This document shows, piece by piece, positions 51,987 to 61,814 of a stretch of 64,000 nucleotides of DNA. The first letter of the stretch is position 1. Every line of letters starts with the position of its first letter. The stretch comes from Saccharothrix syringae (GTDB taxonomy: Bacteria; Actinomycetota; Actinomycetes; Mycobacteriales; Pseudonocardiaceae): NCBI RefSeq assembly GCF_009498035.1, contig NZ_CP034550.1:6386001-6450000 (forward strand), given 5' to 3'. The translations under genes were made by a program, and so were the position numbers. The notes under the pieces are model-generated. The model searched no databases. It was not told the DNA's origin and saw nothing but the letters and a program-made list of their open reading frames with translations.

Positions 51987-53389
51987 GGGTCTTCGGCGCC
52001 GTCGACATCGGCGCATCCGGCGGGCGCGTCGTCGCGGGCCTGATCGACGGCGACCGCGTCGAACTGGACGTCGTCCACCGGTTCCGCAACGGCGCAACCG
52101 AACGCGACGGTCACCTGCGGTGGAACCTGACCGGCCTGTACGAGCAGGTCCTGACCGGCCTGCGAGCGCTGGCCAGGGCCTACCCGCAGGTGGAGTCCAT
52201 CGGCATCGACACCTGGGCCGTGGACTACGGTCTGCTCGACACCGACGGCCGCCTGCTCGCCGAACCGGTCTCCTACCGCGACGGACGTACCACCGAGGCA
52301 GTCGAACGCGTGCACCGACGCGTGCCGCACGACGTGCTGTACGGGATCAACGGCCTGCAATTCCTGCCGTTCAACACGGTGTACCAGTTGGAAGCCGAGA
52401 AACACGGCCCGCTGTGGGAACGGGCGGCGCACGTCGTGCTGCTGCCCGACCTGATCGCCTACCAGCTCACCGGGCAACTCCGCACCGAGGCCACCAACGC
52501 CTCCACCACCGGACTGCTGGACCTGCGGACCGGCACGTGGTCGACACACCTGCTCGACCGGCTGGACATCACGCCGACGCTGCTGCCGCCCGTGCAGCAG
52601 CCCGGTGAGGTGCGCGGGGCGCTGCGCCCTTCGATCGTCCGCGACACCGGCCTGCCCGCGACGACCACGGTCACCACCGTCGGCTCCCATGACACCGCCT
52701 CCGCCGTGGTCGCCCTGCCCGCGGCTTCCCACCGGTTCGCCTACGTCTCCAGCGGCACCTGGTCGCTGGTGGGCGTGGAACTGTCCGCGCCGGTGCTCAC
52801 CGAAGCGGCAAGGCAGGCGAACTTCACCAACGAGGGCGGTGTCGACGGCCGCACCCGGTTCTTGCGCAACGTCGGCGGCCTGTGGCTGCTCCAGGAGTGC
52901 CTGCGGACGTGGGGCGCACGGCTCGATCCGCTGCTGGCCGAAGCGGAGACGCTACCCGCCGGCGGACCGGTGGTGGATGTGGACGACGTGGCGTTCATCC
53001 CACCCGGCGACATGCCGGACCGAATCACGGCTGCCGTCACGGCGATGGGACAGGACCCGCCACGCACGCGTGCCGCGACAGTGCGGTGCGTGCTCGACTC
53101 CCTGGCCACCGCCTACGCGCGCACCGCCACCCAGGCCGGCGAATTGGCCGAGGTGGACGTGGACGTGATCCACATCGTCGGCGGCGGCTCCCGCAACGAC
53201 CTGCTGTGCCAGCTCACCGCCGACCTGTCCGGACGACAGGTGACCGCCGGTCCGGTCGAGGCCACCGCCTTGGGCAACGTCCTGATCCAGGCACGAGCAC
53301 ACGGCGCAGTGCCCTCGTCCCTGGAGGAGATCCGGGCCCGGCTCGCCTCGACCCAACCGATCCGCCGGTTCACCCCCTCCCCCGCATGA
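51983..53389 (+). CDS. rhaB: Rhamnulokinase
   Basis: A 468-residue FGGY-type sugar kinase. The N-terminal phosphate loop is VFGAVDIGASGGRVVAG, the substrate/catalytic Asp region is IGIDTWAVDYGLLD, and the C-terminal signature includes IHIVGGGSRNDLLCQLTAD and AEATALGNVL-like VEATALGNVLIQA. It phosphorylates L-rhamnulose at C1 with ATP. The start lies inside the rhaD stop and its stop overlaps the regulator ATG at 53386, so the whole operon is translationally coupled. Confidence 0.94.
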   Translation: MRVFGAVDIGASGGRVVAGLIDGDRVELDVVHRFRNGATERDGHLRWNLTGLYEQVLTGLRALARAYPQVESIGIDTWAVDYGLLDTDGRLLAEPVSYRDGRTTEAVERVHRRVPHDVLYGINGLQFLPFNTVYQLEAEKHGPLWERAAHVVLLPDLIAYQLTGQLRTEATNASTTGLLDLRTGTWSTHLLDRLDITPTLLPPVQQPGEVRGALRPSIVRDTGLPATTTVTTVGSHDTASAVVALPAASHRFAYVSSGTWSLVGVELSAPVLTEAARQANFTNEGGVDGRTRFLRNVGGLWLLQECLRTWGARLDPLLAEAETLPAGGPVVDVDDVAFIPPGDMPDRITAAVTAMGQDPPRTRAATVRCVLDSLATAYARTATQAGELAEVDVDVIHIVGGGSRNDLLCQLTADLSGRQVTAGPVEATALGNVLIQARAHGAVPSSLEEIRARLASTQPIRRFTPSPA

Positions 53390-54198
53390 CGGTGACCGTT
53401 CGCGAGGTGGCCGCCGCGGCCGGCGTGTCGGTCGGCACCGTGTCCAACGTGCTCAACCGACCGGAGGCGGTCAGCACGGGCGTGCGCACCAGGGTCCGTG
53501 AAGCCATGGCCACCCTCGGCTTCGTTCCCAACAGCACCGCACGACAACTGCGGGTGGGACGCAGCCAGATGGTGGCCTACATCGTGGCCGACACCGCCAA
53601 CCCGTTCTACACCGACGTCGCCAAGGGCATCGAGGAGGAGATCGGCACCCACGACCTGCCTCTCTTCCTGTGCGACAGCAACGGCGACCCCTCCCGTGAG
53701 CAGACCTACCTGACCCTGCTCGAACAGCAACGCGTACGGGGCGTGCTGATCACACCGACCAACCCGAGGGCGCCCCTCCTGGAAGAACTCCCCCGACACG
53801 GCATCCCCGTGGTCGTCGTGGACCACACCACCGACCCCCGAATGCACTGCTCGGTCGCGGTCGACGACGTCCGCGGCGGCCAACTCGCCGTCGCTCACCT
53901 GCTCGACGCCGGACACGAACGCATTGCCTTCATCGGCGGCCCACCGTCGACCAGCCAGGTCCGCGCACGCCGACAAGGCGCGCTGAACGCACTGCACGCG
54001 GCGAACATCCCGGCAAGCCACCTGATCGAAATCGAGACGACCGCGCACACCGCCACGGAGGGCCGCGGTGCGGCGGAACGCCTCACCGGGATACCGCCAA
54101 CCGCCCGACCCACGGCCGCCTTCTGCGCCAACGACCTGCTCGCACTCGGCGTTCTGCAGCACTGCGTCAGCACCGGAGTCCGCGTCCCCGACGACCTA

Positions 54199-55391
54199 GT
54201 GCTGCATCTCGGAACGTTGACCCGGTAATCGGTCCGGTGGGCTTACGGTCCAGGCTGGTCCTCCCATGTCGAGCGGGAGGTGGTCGTGGGTCGTCGTCCG
54301 GAGGTGTTCGTCCGGTCGTTGTCGATGGAGGAGGGCCGGAAGTTGGCCCGGATCGGCAGGACGGCCAAGGATCCGGTGCGGTTGCGTCGGGCGATCGTGG
54401 TCCTGATGTCCGCCCAGGGGCAGGCGGTGCCGGACATCACGTCGTTGATGCAGGTCAGCGCCGATTACGTGCGTGATGTGATCCACGCGTTCAACGAGCG
54501 GGGGTTCGCGGCGCTGGACCCAAAATGGAGCGGGGGACGCCCGAGGGTGATCGGTGAGGCGATCCGTGAGCGGATCTGCCTGATCGCCCGGACGTCCCCC
54601 GCATCCCGGGGCATCACGGCGTTCTCGACCTGGTCGCTGTCCAAGCTGCGCGACCATCTGCTCGACCGCGGCACCGTCGCGGCGATCAGCCGGGAGACCC
54701 TGCGCCGCATCCTGCACGCCGGCGGCGTGTCCTGGCAGAGCACCTCCACCTGGAAGGCCTCCACCGACCCGGACTTCCTGGTGAAGATGCACCGAATCCT
54801 GGACCTCTACGACCACCCTCCCGATAACGGCCGGGTGATCTGCATCGACGAGTTCGGACCGCTGAACCTGATGCCGCGCAAGGGCAAGGCATGGCGGCCG
54901 ACCGGGGCGCCGCGCCGATTACGCGCCACCTACAACCGCCACCACGGCGTGATGCACATGCTCGCCGCCCTGGACCTGACCACCGGGAAGATCCACTACC
55001 GCATCCGCCGCCGCAAGCGGCACGGCGAGCTTCTGGAGCTGCTCAGAAGCCTGCGGACACGGTGGCCGGGCCAACGCCTCCACCTGGTCATGGACAACTT
55101 CTCGCCCCACCGTCACCCCGACGTCCACGCCTGGGCCACCGACAACGACGTCGAGTTGGTGTTCCTGCCCACCTACTCCAGCTGGTTGAACTGGATCGAG
55201 GCCGAGTTCACCGCCCTGCGCTACTTCACCCTCAACGGCACCGACCACCACAGCCACGCCGAGCAGAACGCCGCGATCGCGGCCTACATCCGCTGGCGCA
55301 ACGCCCGAGCCCGACCCAAGACCGGCTTCGCCACCGACTCACCCATCCGCACCTGGACCCATTACCCGACCAAGGCTGCGTGACGCAGCAC
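54199..55391 (+). mobile_element. IS630-family insertion sequence inside the LacI gene
   Basis: A 1,193-bp element bounded by TA on both sides (54197-54198 and 55392-55393). Its ends are short imperfect inverted repeats starting GTGCTGC (left GTGCTGCATCTC, right read inward GTGCTGCGTCAC). It carries a single intact transposase gene and interrupts the LacI regulator cleanly, so the insertion looks recent. Confidence 0.92.
54286..55383 (+). CDS. IS630-family transposase
   Basis: A 365-residue DDE transposase with an intact frame. The N-terminal helix-turn-helix region includes RRAIVVLMSAQGQAVPDITSL and GRPRVIGEAIRERI; the catalytic triad is in ICIDEFGP (Asp), HLVMDNFSPHRH (Asp) and SWLNWIEAEF (Glu). 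GTG 54286 has GGGAGG five bases upstream; GTG 54280 is a second possible start. It is not closely similar to the split transposase at 5538-6598, so two different IS630 types have entered this region. Confidence 0.9.
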   Translation: MGRRPEVFVRSLSMEEGRKLARIGRTAKDPVRLRRAIVVLMSAQGQAVPDITSLMQVSADYVRDVIHAFNERGFAALDPKWSGGRPRVIGEAIRERICLIARTSPASRGITAFSTWSLSKLRDHLLDRGTVAAISRETLRRILHAGGVSWQSTSTWKASTDPDFLVKMHRILDLYDHPPDNGRVICIDEFGPLNLMPRKGKAWRPTGAPRRLRATYNRHHGVMHMLAALDLTTGKIHYRIRRRKRHGELLELLRSLRTRWPGQRLHLVMDNFSPHRHPDVHAWATDNDVELVFLPTYSSWLNWIEAEFTALRYFTLNGTDHHSHAEQNAAIAAYIRWRNARARPKTGFATDSPIRTWTHYPTKAA

Positions 55392-55692
55392 TAGCGATCG
55401 TCGGCTACGACGACATCAACTTCGCCGCCGCGGCCGCCGTGCCCCTGTCATCAGTGCGACAGCCACGGCGAAGGCTGGGCCGCACCGCCGCCGGCCTGCT
55501 GATGAACGAACTCGAAAACCCCGACCACCAGCACCGGCAAGTGATGTTCACACCGGAACTCGTAGCACGACTCTCCAGCCGACCACCGAAGACCGGTTGA
55601 GGGGCACGATCCACCGGAACCAACACCACGGCCAACCCGTCCGCAAGGGGCGTGACCCGGCAGACCTCCAGCACGCCGAAAGGGCCACCCCG

Positions 55693-57118
55693 TCATGTCC
55701 TCAGGCCAGCGGTTCCATAAGAGCTACGACGTGCCGTTTCGCACATCCACTCCGCCAAACCCGCACACGACCACGAGGCCCGCGCATCCCGCAAGTAGTC
55801 AGGCAGCCCGCCAGGTGCCACGCGGTGCCCTTCAGGTGAGACCACCAGCGCGTCCACCTCCTCCACGACGTGCTCCTCACGCCGGTACAACGACCTGGCC
55901 CCGTCAACCGGACGCGGTCGGGCACTGCTGTAGCCGTGACGACACCGGTAGCCGGGACGTCCGTGCACCCAGTGCGCGTCCATCCGCCGCCCACACACCC
56001 CGCACACCACCAGACCCGACAACAGGTACCGACGTTCACCGCCGTCGCCACTGGGGCGTCGGGCGCGCACGTTCTGGACCGCGGTGAAGTCGCGCATGCT
56101 CACCAGCGGCCTGTGCACGACCTCCAGGGAGATCGCCCAGTCCTGCGGCAGGTTCGGCACCTGCCCCGACCGACCGGTGCGCAGATCGACCTCGTCACGG
56201 TCGTTGGCGACCCTGTTCCAGACCTGGCGGCCGGTGTAGCGCGGGTTCTCCAGGATCGTCTGCACCGACTGCACACTCCACCCCACGCCGAGCGATGCCG
56301 GTCGCGCTCCCGATCCGCCGCAGACGGGCACGGCACACCACGCTCGTTCAACTCCCGGGCAATCCCGGCCACCGACACCCCGCTCAACCGGCGCGCGAAC
56401 ATCCACCTCACGTGCCCGCGCTCCGCGGATCCGGTGCCAGCTTCCGCGCCCGCCGCCCCCACCGCGCATCAGCCCGCCGCGGATGCGGCCCGCCGTCGAC
56501 CAGCATGTACCCGTACGGCGGACGCCCACCCAGATACCGACCCAGCTCGGCCTGCGCCTTCATCGCCGCCAACGCCCGGTTACGGGCCCGGATCACCTCC
56601 CGCTCCGACTGCGCACCCAGAAACGTCATCAACCGACGATGGTCGCCGTCATCCAGGTCCACCCGGCCGCCGACCTCCGGCAACCACACCTGCACCCCGG
56701 CCGCACGCAGCAACGGCACCAACTCGTCGAACTGACGACCGCAAAACGCCCGCTCGTACTCCCCCACCACGATCGCGTCGAACCCACGGTCCAGATCGGC
56801 CAACGCCTCCAGCAACCGGGCCGCCTCCGGGCGGTTGGACCACCGACGCCGCCGCGAGGCGCCCTCGTCGAAGAACTCCACCTCGATCGTGCCGTGCCCG
56901 GCGACCAACCGCTCGCATACCTCCCGCTGCCACGTCCGCGAGGAGTACCGGTCCTGGTACTCCGAGGTCGACATCCGCCCGTAGAACGCGAACCGCAACC
57001 CCAGGTGCACATGCGGGTCCTGCGAACGCCTCCGCTCGCCCTTGCACTGTTTGGCCCGCAACCAGTCATCGAGCAGGTCCTGGTCGGCTGTAGATGTGAT
57101 CACTGTGGTCGCCTCCAT
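55693..57118 (-). pseudogene. Serine recombinase broken by two frameshifts
   Basis: Three consecutive frames together match the recombinase at 8588-10438. From ATG 57118 the resolvase domain runs with FAFYGRMSTSEYQD (catalytic Ser) and VVVGEYERAF to about 56420. A shift leads to VRWMFARRLSGVSVAGIARELNERG, and a second near 56290-56310 leads to WSVQSVQTILENPRYTGRQVWNRV and the zinc region CGVCGRRMDAHW. No single frame can make the full enzyme, so it is probably inactive. Confidence 0.8.
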
Positions 57119-57554
57119 CGCGGAGCACTGGGACGTTCTGCGTGACCACTTCACCTCGTCGAACTGACGCACAACAGGCGCAATACCGCCCGAACGGAGC
57201 AGTACCAACCTCCGGAAGGCCGCACGTCTGCATACCAGTCTGGCCGTTCTCCTCGTCGACATCACATGCGCGGCGACCCGGGCTATTAGGACACCATCGC
57301 GATCCGGCACGCCACAACCGGCCAGGCCGCCCCGCCCCGGCCCGCCCCGGCCAATAAGATCTGCAACCGAGGCATTGACCAGGTCCGCTGAATCGGCGAA
57401 CAAGTCATTGTCGACCCAAAGGAACTCGAAGGCCCTTGCAGCCGTTGACTACCGTGTGTGCCTGACCGAAAGAACCGAACTGATCACCATTATCTGCATC
57501 ATCACCACCCTGAGGCACTACCGACGCCGCCGATAATCAGTTCCGAATAACGCT
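57119..57554. other. Non-coding stretch upstream of the broken recombinase
   Basis: A 436-bp region with no credible gene and somewhat lower GC. It is upstream of the recombinase and downstream of the PIN-domain gene. An attachment site could lie here, but I found no direct repeat with the region next to the first recombinase. Confidence 0.45.
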
Positions 57555-60500
57555 CTACTGCTCGTGGATGATCAGCGTGCCGCAACGGCGGTGCCTGTCG
57601 CTTAGACCACTGATTGCATCGACGAAGAGAGTGAGCGCTTGGTCGATCGGCTGGTTTTCCGTAAGGATTGCCCATAGTCTTTTCAGCGCGCCATAGGTGA
57701 TCCGGTCGGCATCGTCGGGCATGGCGAGTCGGAGCGCGTTCATGAAAATGGTGACGCGGCGAGAGGACTGCCCGTCGCGGGCGAGCGCGGCCATCGTCAG
57801 GATTGTCACCACTTCGTGCCGATATTCGGGGACGACGGCGTCCCTTGTTCCACAGATCGCCCAATACGACCAGGACAGGAGATCCTCCTCTGGGGCGTTG
57901 CGGAACGCGCTCAGGAAGAGTTCGAGTGCAGCCGCTCGGTCGCCCCAGGTAGAGCCGCGTCCCAGGATGATCGAGACCGCGCCTGCCCTCCAGTCCTGTT
58001 CGGTCGCGATTTCTCGCAGAACGGTGTGGTCAGTGGGCAGGTCGACGACGTGTTCGCGAATCAGTTGGCGGACGGCTTGGTCCAGTTTTTCGGCGTCGAT
58101 CCGTTGACGCTCGTGGGCGATTATCAGCAGGGCGTGGGTGCTGAAGGTCTTGATCCCCAGAGAGTGGGCCACCCTCCTCAGGCCGGTGTCGTCAGCCCAC
58201 AATGGGAGATTGTTGTGTTTGGCCGCGTCGAGGGTCAACGCCCAAACCGGTTGGCGGCCTTCCTGGGCGGGTGGAAGTTCGGTCAGCTCCGGGTGGATGA
58301 CTCGACGCAGACTGCGGGAGGTGGTCAGCATGGCTTCGATCTGTCGCCTGTGCCGTGCCGTGATCTCGGGGTCGTCCTCGTAGGCGACCACCCTGTTCAG
58401 GGTGGTGTCATAGCCGAGCGTCCCGGACGTCGGGAGGCTGAACATGTCTTCGGCATCGGCCAGGTCGTGCACAGCGACGTTGGTGATCTGTGGTTTGGCA
58501 ACCAGGGCGAGCAGTGTCGGCGCGACGTCGGGCAGCAGGGTGAGCGTATAGAGCGCGCTGGCATCGACCAGGCACCGGCCGTCGATGGCCGAGCGCGCCT
58601 GCTCCAGCTCCACCTCCTGGTCCGCCGGATTCGGGAAGACCATGCGGTGATAGCCCAATGGTCGATAAAGGAAGATCGCCGCGTAAGGCTTGCCCACTGC
58701 CTGATCGAGCATGCCGAGCGGATAGACCTCGTCACGGACCAGCTTCCGGCGTTCCTGGAACACGGCGTCGTTTCGGCGCAGCATCGGCTCCAACGAGGTC
58801 AAGGGGTGCACGTCGCCGTCGACTTGGACTGAACGCATGGCGATGTGCCCGCTACCCGGATGACGGGCGTTCCACGCCTCTCCAGCAGCGATCACCTGCT
58901 CGTTGAGGCCATCGGGTAGTTCCGTGCGGTCACTTCGCGTCGCGACGGACCGGATCGCCGCCTCGCACACGTCCGCGTCCTCAGCGAATTCCTGGATCAT
59001 CGCCAGTGCGGTCCAGGCGACCTCCTCCGACGGTGCGTAACGACGGGCAAGATCCACCAGCAACATCGCCTGGAGCGGGCTCGTGGGCGCTGGCGTCGCA
59101 GCCGGCCGTTTGAGACTGCGCCAAGCCTCCTCTCGATCACCGTCGCGGTACTGCGCCCAGGCGAGTCCCCACCTGGCGTTCTGATCATCCGGATCGCTCT
59201 CCAGCAAGCTCCGGTACGTCACTGCGGCGCCGACCCAGTCCCAACGGCGGCACTGAATGTCGGCGAGCCTGTGCACGACCGCACGTCGGCCTGCCCACGC
59301 TGGGTCGAATTGGGTCAGCGCCCGCCTGGCGATCGGCTCGGCGTCGTCCCACATCCCGGCGTCCTGGTAGCAGTCCAGAGCCAGCAGCAGCAAACGCGGG
59401 TATCGCCACCGGTCGGCGGCTTCGAGAAGGATCTCCACCGCCCCTGCCGGATCGTCGTGACGACGCAGTTCCGCTCGCTGGACGGAGGCGAGAGGACTGC
59501 GCGTCTCGAACATGCGGAGGCGCTCGTCCGCGTCGGGGCCTGCGATGGACTGGATCGTGGCGATGGTCCTGATCTCGTCGACGGATTCAGGGTGCCGGTT
59601 GGCCAGGTCGTCGAGCACGTGGCTGTCGGTGTCGCCCTCCATCGCGAGCCCCCGCGCGGCGAACAGTTTTTCCTCGTCGGATGTCGCTGCGGCCAGCGCC
59701 TTGCGCCATGCCTCGGCGACGGTGGAGCCCTCGCCGAGCAGGCTCGGCGAGGCGCTGAGGATCTCCGCCTCGATCCGGCGCCGAAGGTAGCCGTCTTCCG
59801 AGGGCATCATTTCGCGCGCTTGGTCTACCCGTCCCAGCAGAGCCGCACCCATCGCCGCGATGGGCAGGACCCTCGGGTCGGCTGCCTCGGCTGCGGTTGC
59901 TTGTCCTTCGGGTGCAGCCTGCGTCAAGCCCCAGACCTGATCGGAATCCTCGGCGATCAACGCCGCTTCCGCCGCGGCGCGCACAGCCTCGGCACTGTCG
60001 CCCCTCCAGGCACGACGGAGATCACGAGCACGGACGCCCAACTCGATCGCCCGCATGGCATCGGCGAGCCGACTATCCCCGCCGCCGTTGACGGCCCTCG
60101 TCCGCAGCAAGTACGACAGCTGGATGAGGAGGAACGCATTGCGGGTGCCGGTCGCATCCTGCTCCAGGACCGCAATGGCGTCATCCAGCCTACCCATACG
60201 CATCAGGGCGACGGTTTTGAAATGCGTGCTGGTCTCCTGTTCCTGCAGCGCTGTGGGCTTCCAGTCGTCCAGGTCCCGCAGCATCTGCTCCCATTGTTCA
60301 TCCTCACTGGAACGCATGGCCTTGACCAGCGGATAGGACGGATCGACGCGTTCGGCTTCTCTCAGCACCTCGTCGACCTGCTGGGAGCGCTCGTGCCCGC
60401 TGGGGTCATGTGCCTGGGCTATGCGGACCAACCAGTACGCCCGCGGCGTGGCACCCATGCGTATGGCGACGCGGAATTGATCGATCGCCGCCGCCCTCTG

Positions 60501-60995
60501 CCGATAGGTCAGAAGCAGTTCCGCGACGACGAGCCGCCCCACAGCGGACAGGTCCGCCAATGCCTCGGGAGGCCCAGCGGCCCACTCCCGCGCCAAAATA
60601 TGAGGATCAGTCATGTCTTCAGTGAACGAAGCGACCACCCGCCAAATGCGGAGCCGTTCCCGGCCGTCCGTACGCATTAGCAACCCGTGAACGTAGGGCG
60701 GAAGCCGCGCGACACGCTCGTCGTCCTCCAGCCGGTGCGGATCTACGGCATCCGCTCCTCGATTCAATTCGTGCGCAGGCCGGGCCGCTCCAGCGGACGC
60801 CGTAACCATCATCACGACGGCAACCGCCACGCCCAACGCGAGCGAGGACCACCACGGATGCTGTCGAATCAAATCCAGAGGGCCGGGCCATTTCGAAGTG
60901 CCGCTGGCTTCGTTGATCGCCAGACCGAGAACGCCCGTGATGAGTGCACCCACACCCGTGCCGACGACCATGACCACTCGACGCGATCTGGACAT
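57555..60995 (-). CDS. Membrane-anchored helical-repeat protein with PIN-like domain
   Basis: A 1,146-residue protein not belonging to a family I can name. Two hydrophobic segments near residues 5-27 and 48-70 anchor the N-terminus. Residues about 130-760 are helical repeats of TPR style (for example AVVHRLADIQCRRWDWVGAA and DPDDQNARWGLAWAQYRDGD). Around 800-960 a PIN-like nuclease fold is suggested by CLVDASALYTLTLL and LWADDTGLRRVAHSLGIKTFS, with Asp residues at the right places. Helical C-terminal residues follow. ATG 60995 has GAGGTGGTGGCGGG upstream. A possible role is stress- or phage-triggered RNA cleavage at the membrane; this is inference. Confidence 0.62.
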   Translation of the reverse strand: MSRSRRVVMVVGTGVGALITGVLGLAINEASGTSKWPGPLDLIRQHPWWSSLALGVAVAVVMMVTASAGAARPAHELNRGADAVDPHRLEDDERVARLPPYVHGLLMRTDGRERLRIWRVVASFTEDMTDPHILAREWAAGPPEALADLSAVGRLVVAELLLTYRQRAAAIDQFRVAIRMGATPRAYWLVRIAQAHDPSGHERSQQVDEVLREAERVDPSYPLVKAMRSSEDEQWEQMLRDLDDWKPTALQEQETSTHFKTVALMRMGRLDDAIAVLEQDATGTRNAFLLIQLSYLLRTRAVNGGGDSRLADAMRAIELGVRARDLRRAWRGDSAEAVRAAAEAALIAEDSDQVWGLTQAAPEGQATAAEAADPRVLPIAAMGAALLGRVDQAREMMPSEDGYLRRRIEAEILSASPSLLGEGSTVAEAWRKALAAATSDEEKLFAARGLAMEGDTDSHVLDDLANRHPESVDEIRTIATIQSIAGPDADERLRMFETRSPLASVQRAELRRHDDPAGAVEILLEAADRWRYPRLLLLALDCYQDAGMWDDAEPIARRALTQFDPAWAGRRAVVHRLADIQCRRWDWVGAAVTYRSLLESDPDDQNARWGLAWAQYRDGDREEAWRSLKRPAATPAPTSPLQAMLLVDLARRYAPSEEVAWTALAMIQEFAEDADVCEAAIRSVATRSDRTELPDGLNEQVIAAGEAWNARHPGSGHIAMRSVQVDGDVHPLTSLEPMLRRNDAVFQERRKLVRDEVYPLGMLDQAVGKPYAAIFLYRPLGYHRMVFPNPADQEVELEQARSAIDGRCLVDASALYTLTLLPDVAPTLLALVAKPQITNVAVHDLADAEDMFSLPTSGTLGYDTTLNRVVAYEDDPEITARHRRQIEAMLTTSRSLRRVIHPELTELPPAQEGRQPVWALTLDAAKHNNLPLWADDTGLRRVAHSLGIKTFSTHALLIIAHERQRIDAEKLDQAVRQLIREHVVDLPTDHTVLREIATEQDWRAGAVSIILGRGSTWGDRAAALELFLSAFRNAPEEDLLSWSYWAICGTRDAVVPEYRHEVVTILTMAALARDGQSSRRVTIFMNALRLAMPDDADRITYGALKRLWAILTENQPIDQALTLFVDAISGLSDRHRRCGTLIIHEQ

Positions 60996-61571
60996 CCCGC
61001 CACCACCTCACATACCGCAACCGCGTCGTCACCGCCGTCACACAGCTGTCCATCTCGACCGAGGGACATCGGACCACCGTAGAGGGCCGGCACCCATAGC
61101 TGATCCCGCCTCGCCGAGTGGCAACTTCATCGCCCACCACCAAGGCGAAGACGCGGCCGAGCCCAACCCAGTCGGGAACTATCGGATCGGCGCACAAGTA
61201 CCGCTGGTCGGACACAGTCGAGGTCGGCTGCTCGACGGTCACCGGTACCCGCCACCGACCAGAGGTCGCTCAGCTCGTAGGTCATCGACACCGACCCCGC
61301 CAGACCGAAACACCACGAGGACCGCGGCAGGAGTGGACAGTAGAGCCCAAAGACACCTGGTGCACCCACGATGGCTTGATAACCATGAGTCCGAGGTCCG
61401 TCACCGGCCCTTCGATGGCAGTGCCGTCCAGCAGACGGCCCGATTGGAGACCGTTCGTTGCATGCAGACCGCTTCTTGCATCAACGCGGGGACGGCCCGG
61501 CCGGCTTGCGCGACGCCAAATCTGCGCCGTCATACTCGTTCTTGTCGGAGGGTGCCGGCAAGCTACCGAGG
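60996..61571. other. Intergenic region with no recognised gene
   Basis: A 576-bp space between divergent genes. Short open frames on both strands show no domain or ribosome site I trust. No repeat or RNA gene was recognised. Confidence 0.45.
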
Positions 61572-61814
61572 ATGACGAGTCCGAAGCCTCGCGCCGACCG
61601 CGCCGGCGAACCCGGAACCCTGTATCCGGCGATGCTCGCTGCGCTCTCGACCGCCGGCAACGGCCAGTGGATCGCGCCGGGTCGTCCCGTACCAGTCGTG
61701 CTTAAGCCCCAGCCTGGCGCCTACAAGAAGAACAACCAGATCGCCCACATCCCCGGTGGCAAGTCGGGCACCGCCCGCTGTCGGCCGGACATGGTGGCAT
61801 CCGAGCGCGACTGA
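61572..61814 (+). CDS. Small hypothetical protein coupled to HNH-like gene
   Basis: An 80-residue protein from ATG 61572 (the frame is open upstream to 61458). It is rich in Pro, Gly, Ala and Lys and contains GTLYPAMLAALSTAGNGQWI and PQPGAYKKNNQIAHIPGGK. I do not recognise a domain. The main reason to call it real is that its stop TGA (61812-61814) overlaps the ATG of the HNH-like gene at 61814, a typical coupling arrangement. Ribosome-site evidence at its own start is weak. Confidence 0.4.
   Translation: MTSPKPRADRAGEPGTLYPAMLAALSTAGNGQWIAPGRPVPVVLKPQPGAYKKNNQIAHIPGGKSGTARCRPDMVASERD

Larger units (their letters stand above)
53386..55600 (+). pseudogene. LacI-family regulator of the rhamnose operon, interrupted by an IS630 element
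   Basis: The 5' part (53386-54198) encodes a LacI headpiece (VREVAAAAGVSVGTVSNVLNRPEAV) and most of the sensor domain. After the insertion, 55394-55600 continues in frame as AIVGYDDINFAAAAAVPLSSV to the stop at 55600. Removing 54199-55393 (the element plus one TA) gives a continuous 339-residue protein in which VPDDL runs into AIVGYDD, the canonical LacI sequence. The left part alone would add a few foreign residues and stop at 54228, so it lacks the last third of its core. Loss of repression of rhaI-rhaD-rhaB is predicted, unless the truncated protein still binds DNA. Confidence 0.92.

Noticed and set aside
8369..57554. Attachment-site direct repeats outside the two recombinases
   Set aside because: Reading both flanks by eye gave no convincing shared sequence; a computed search would be needed to exclude it.
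57816..60680. Long plus-strand frames antisense to the PIN-domain gene
   Set aside because: No recognisable domains, Gln/His/Arg-rich composition and no ribosome sites; they mirror the codon bias of the minus-strand gene.
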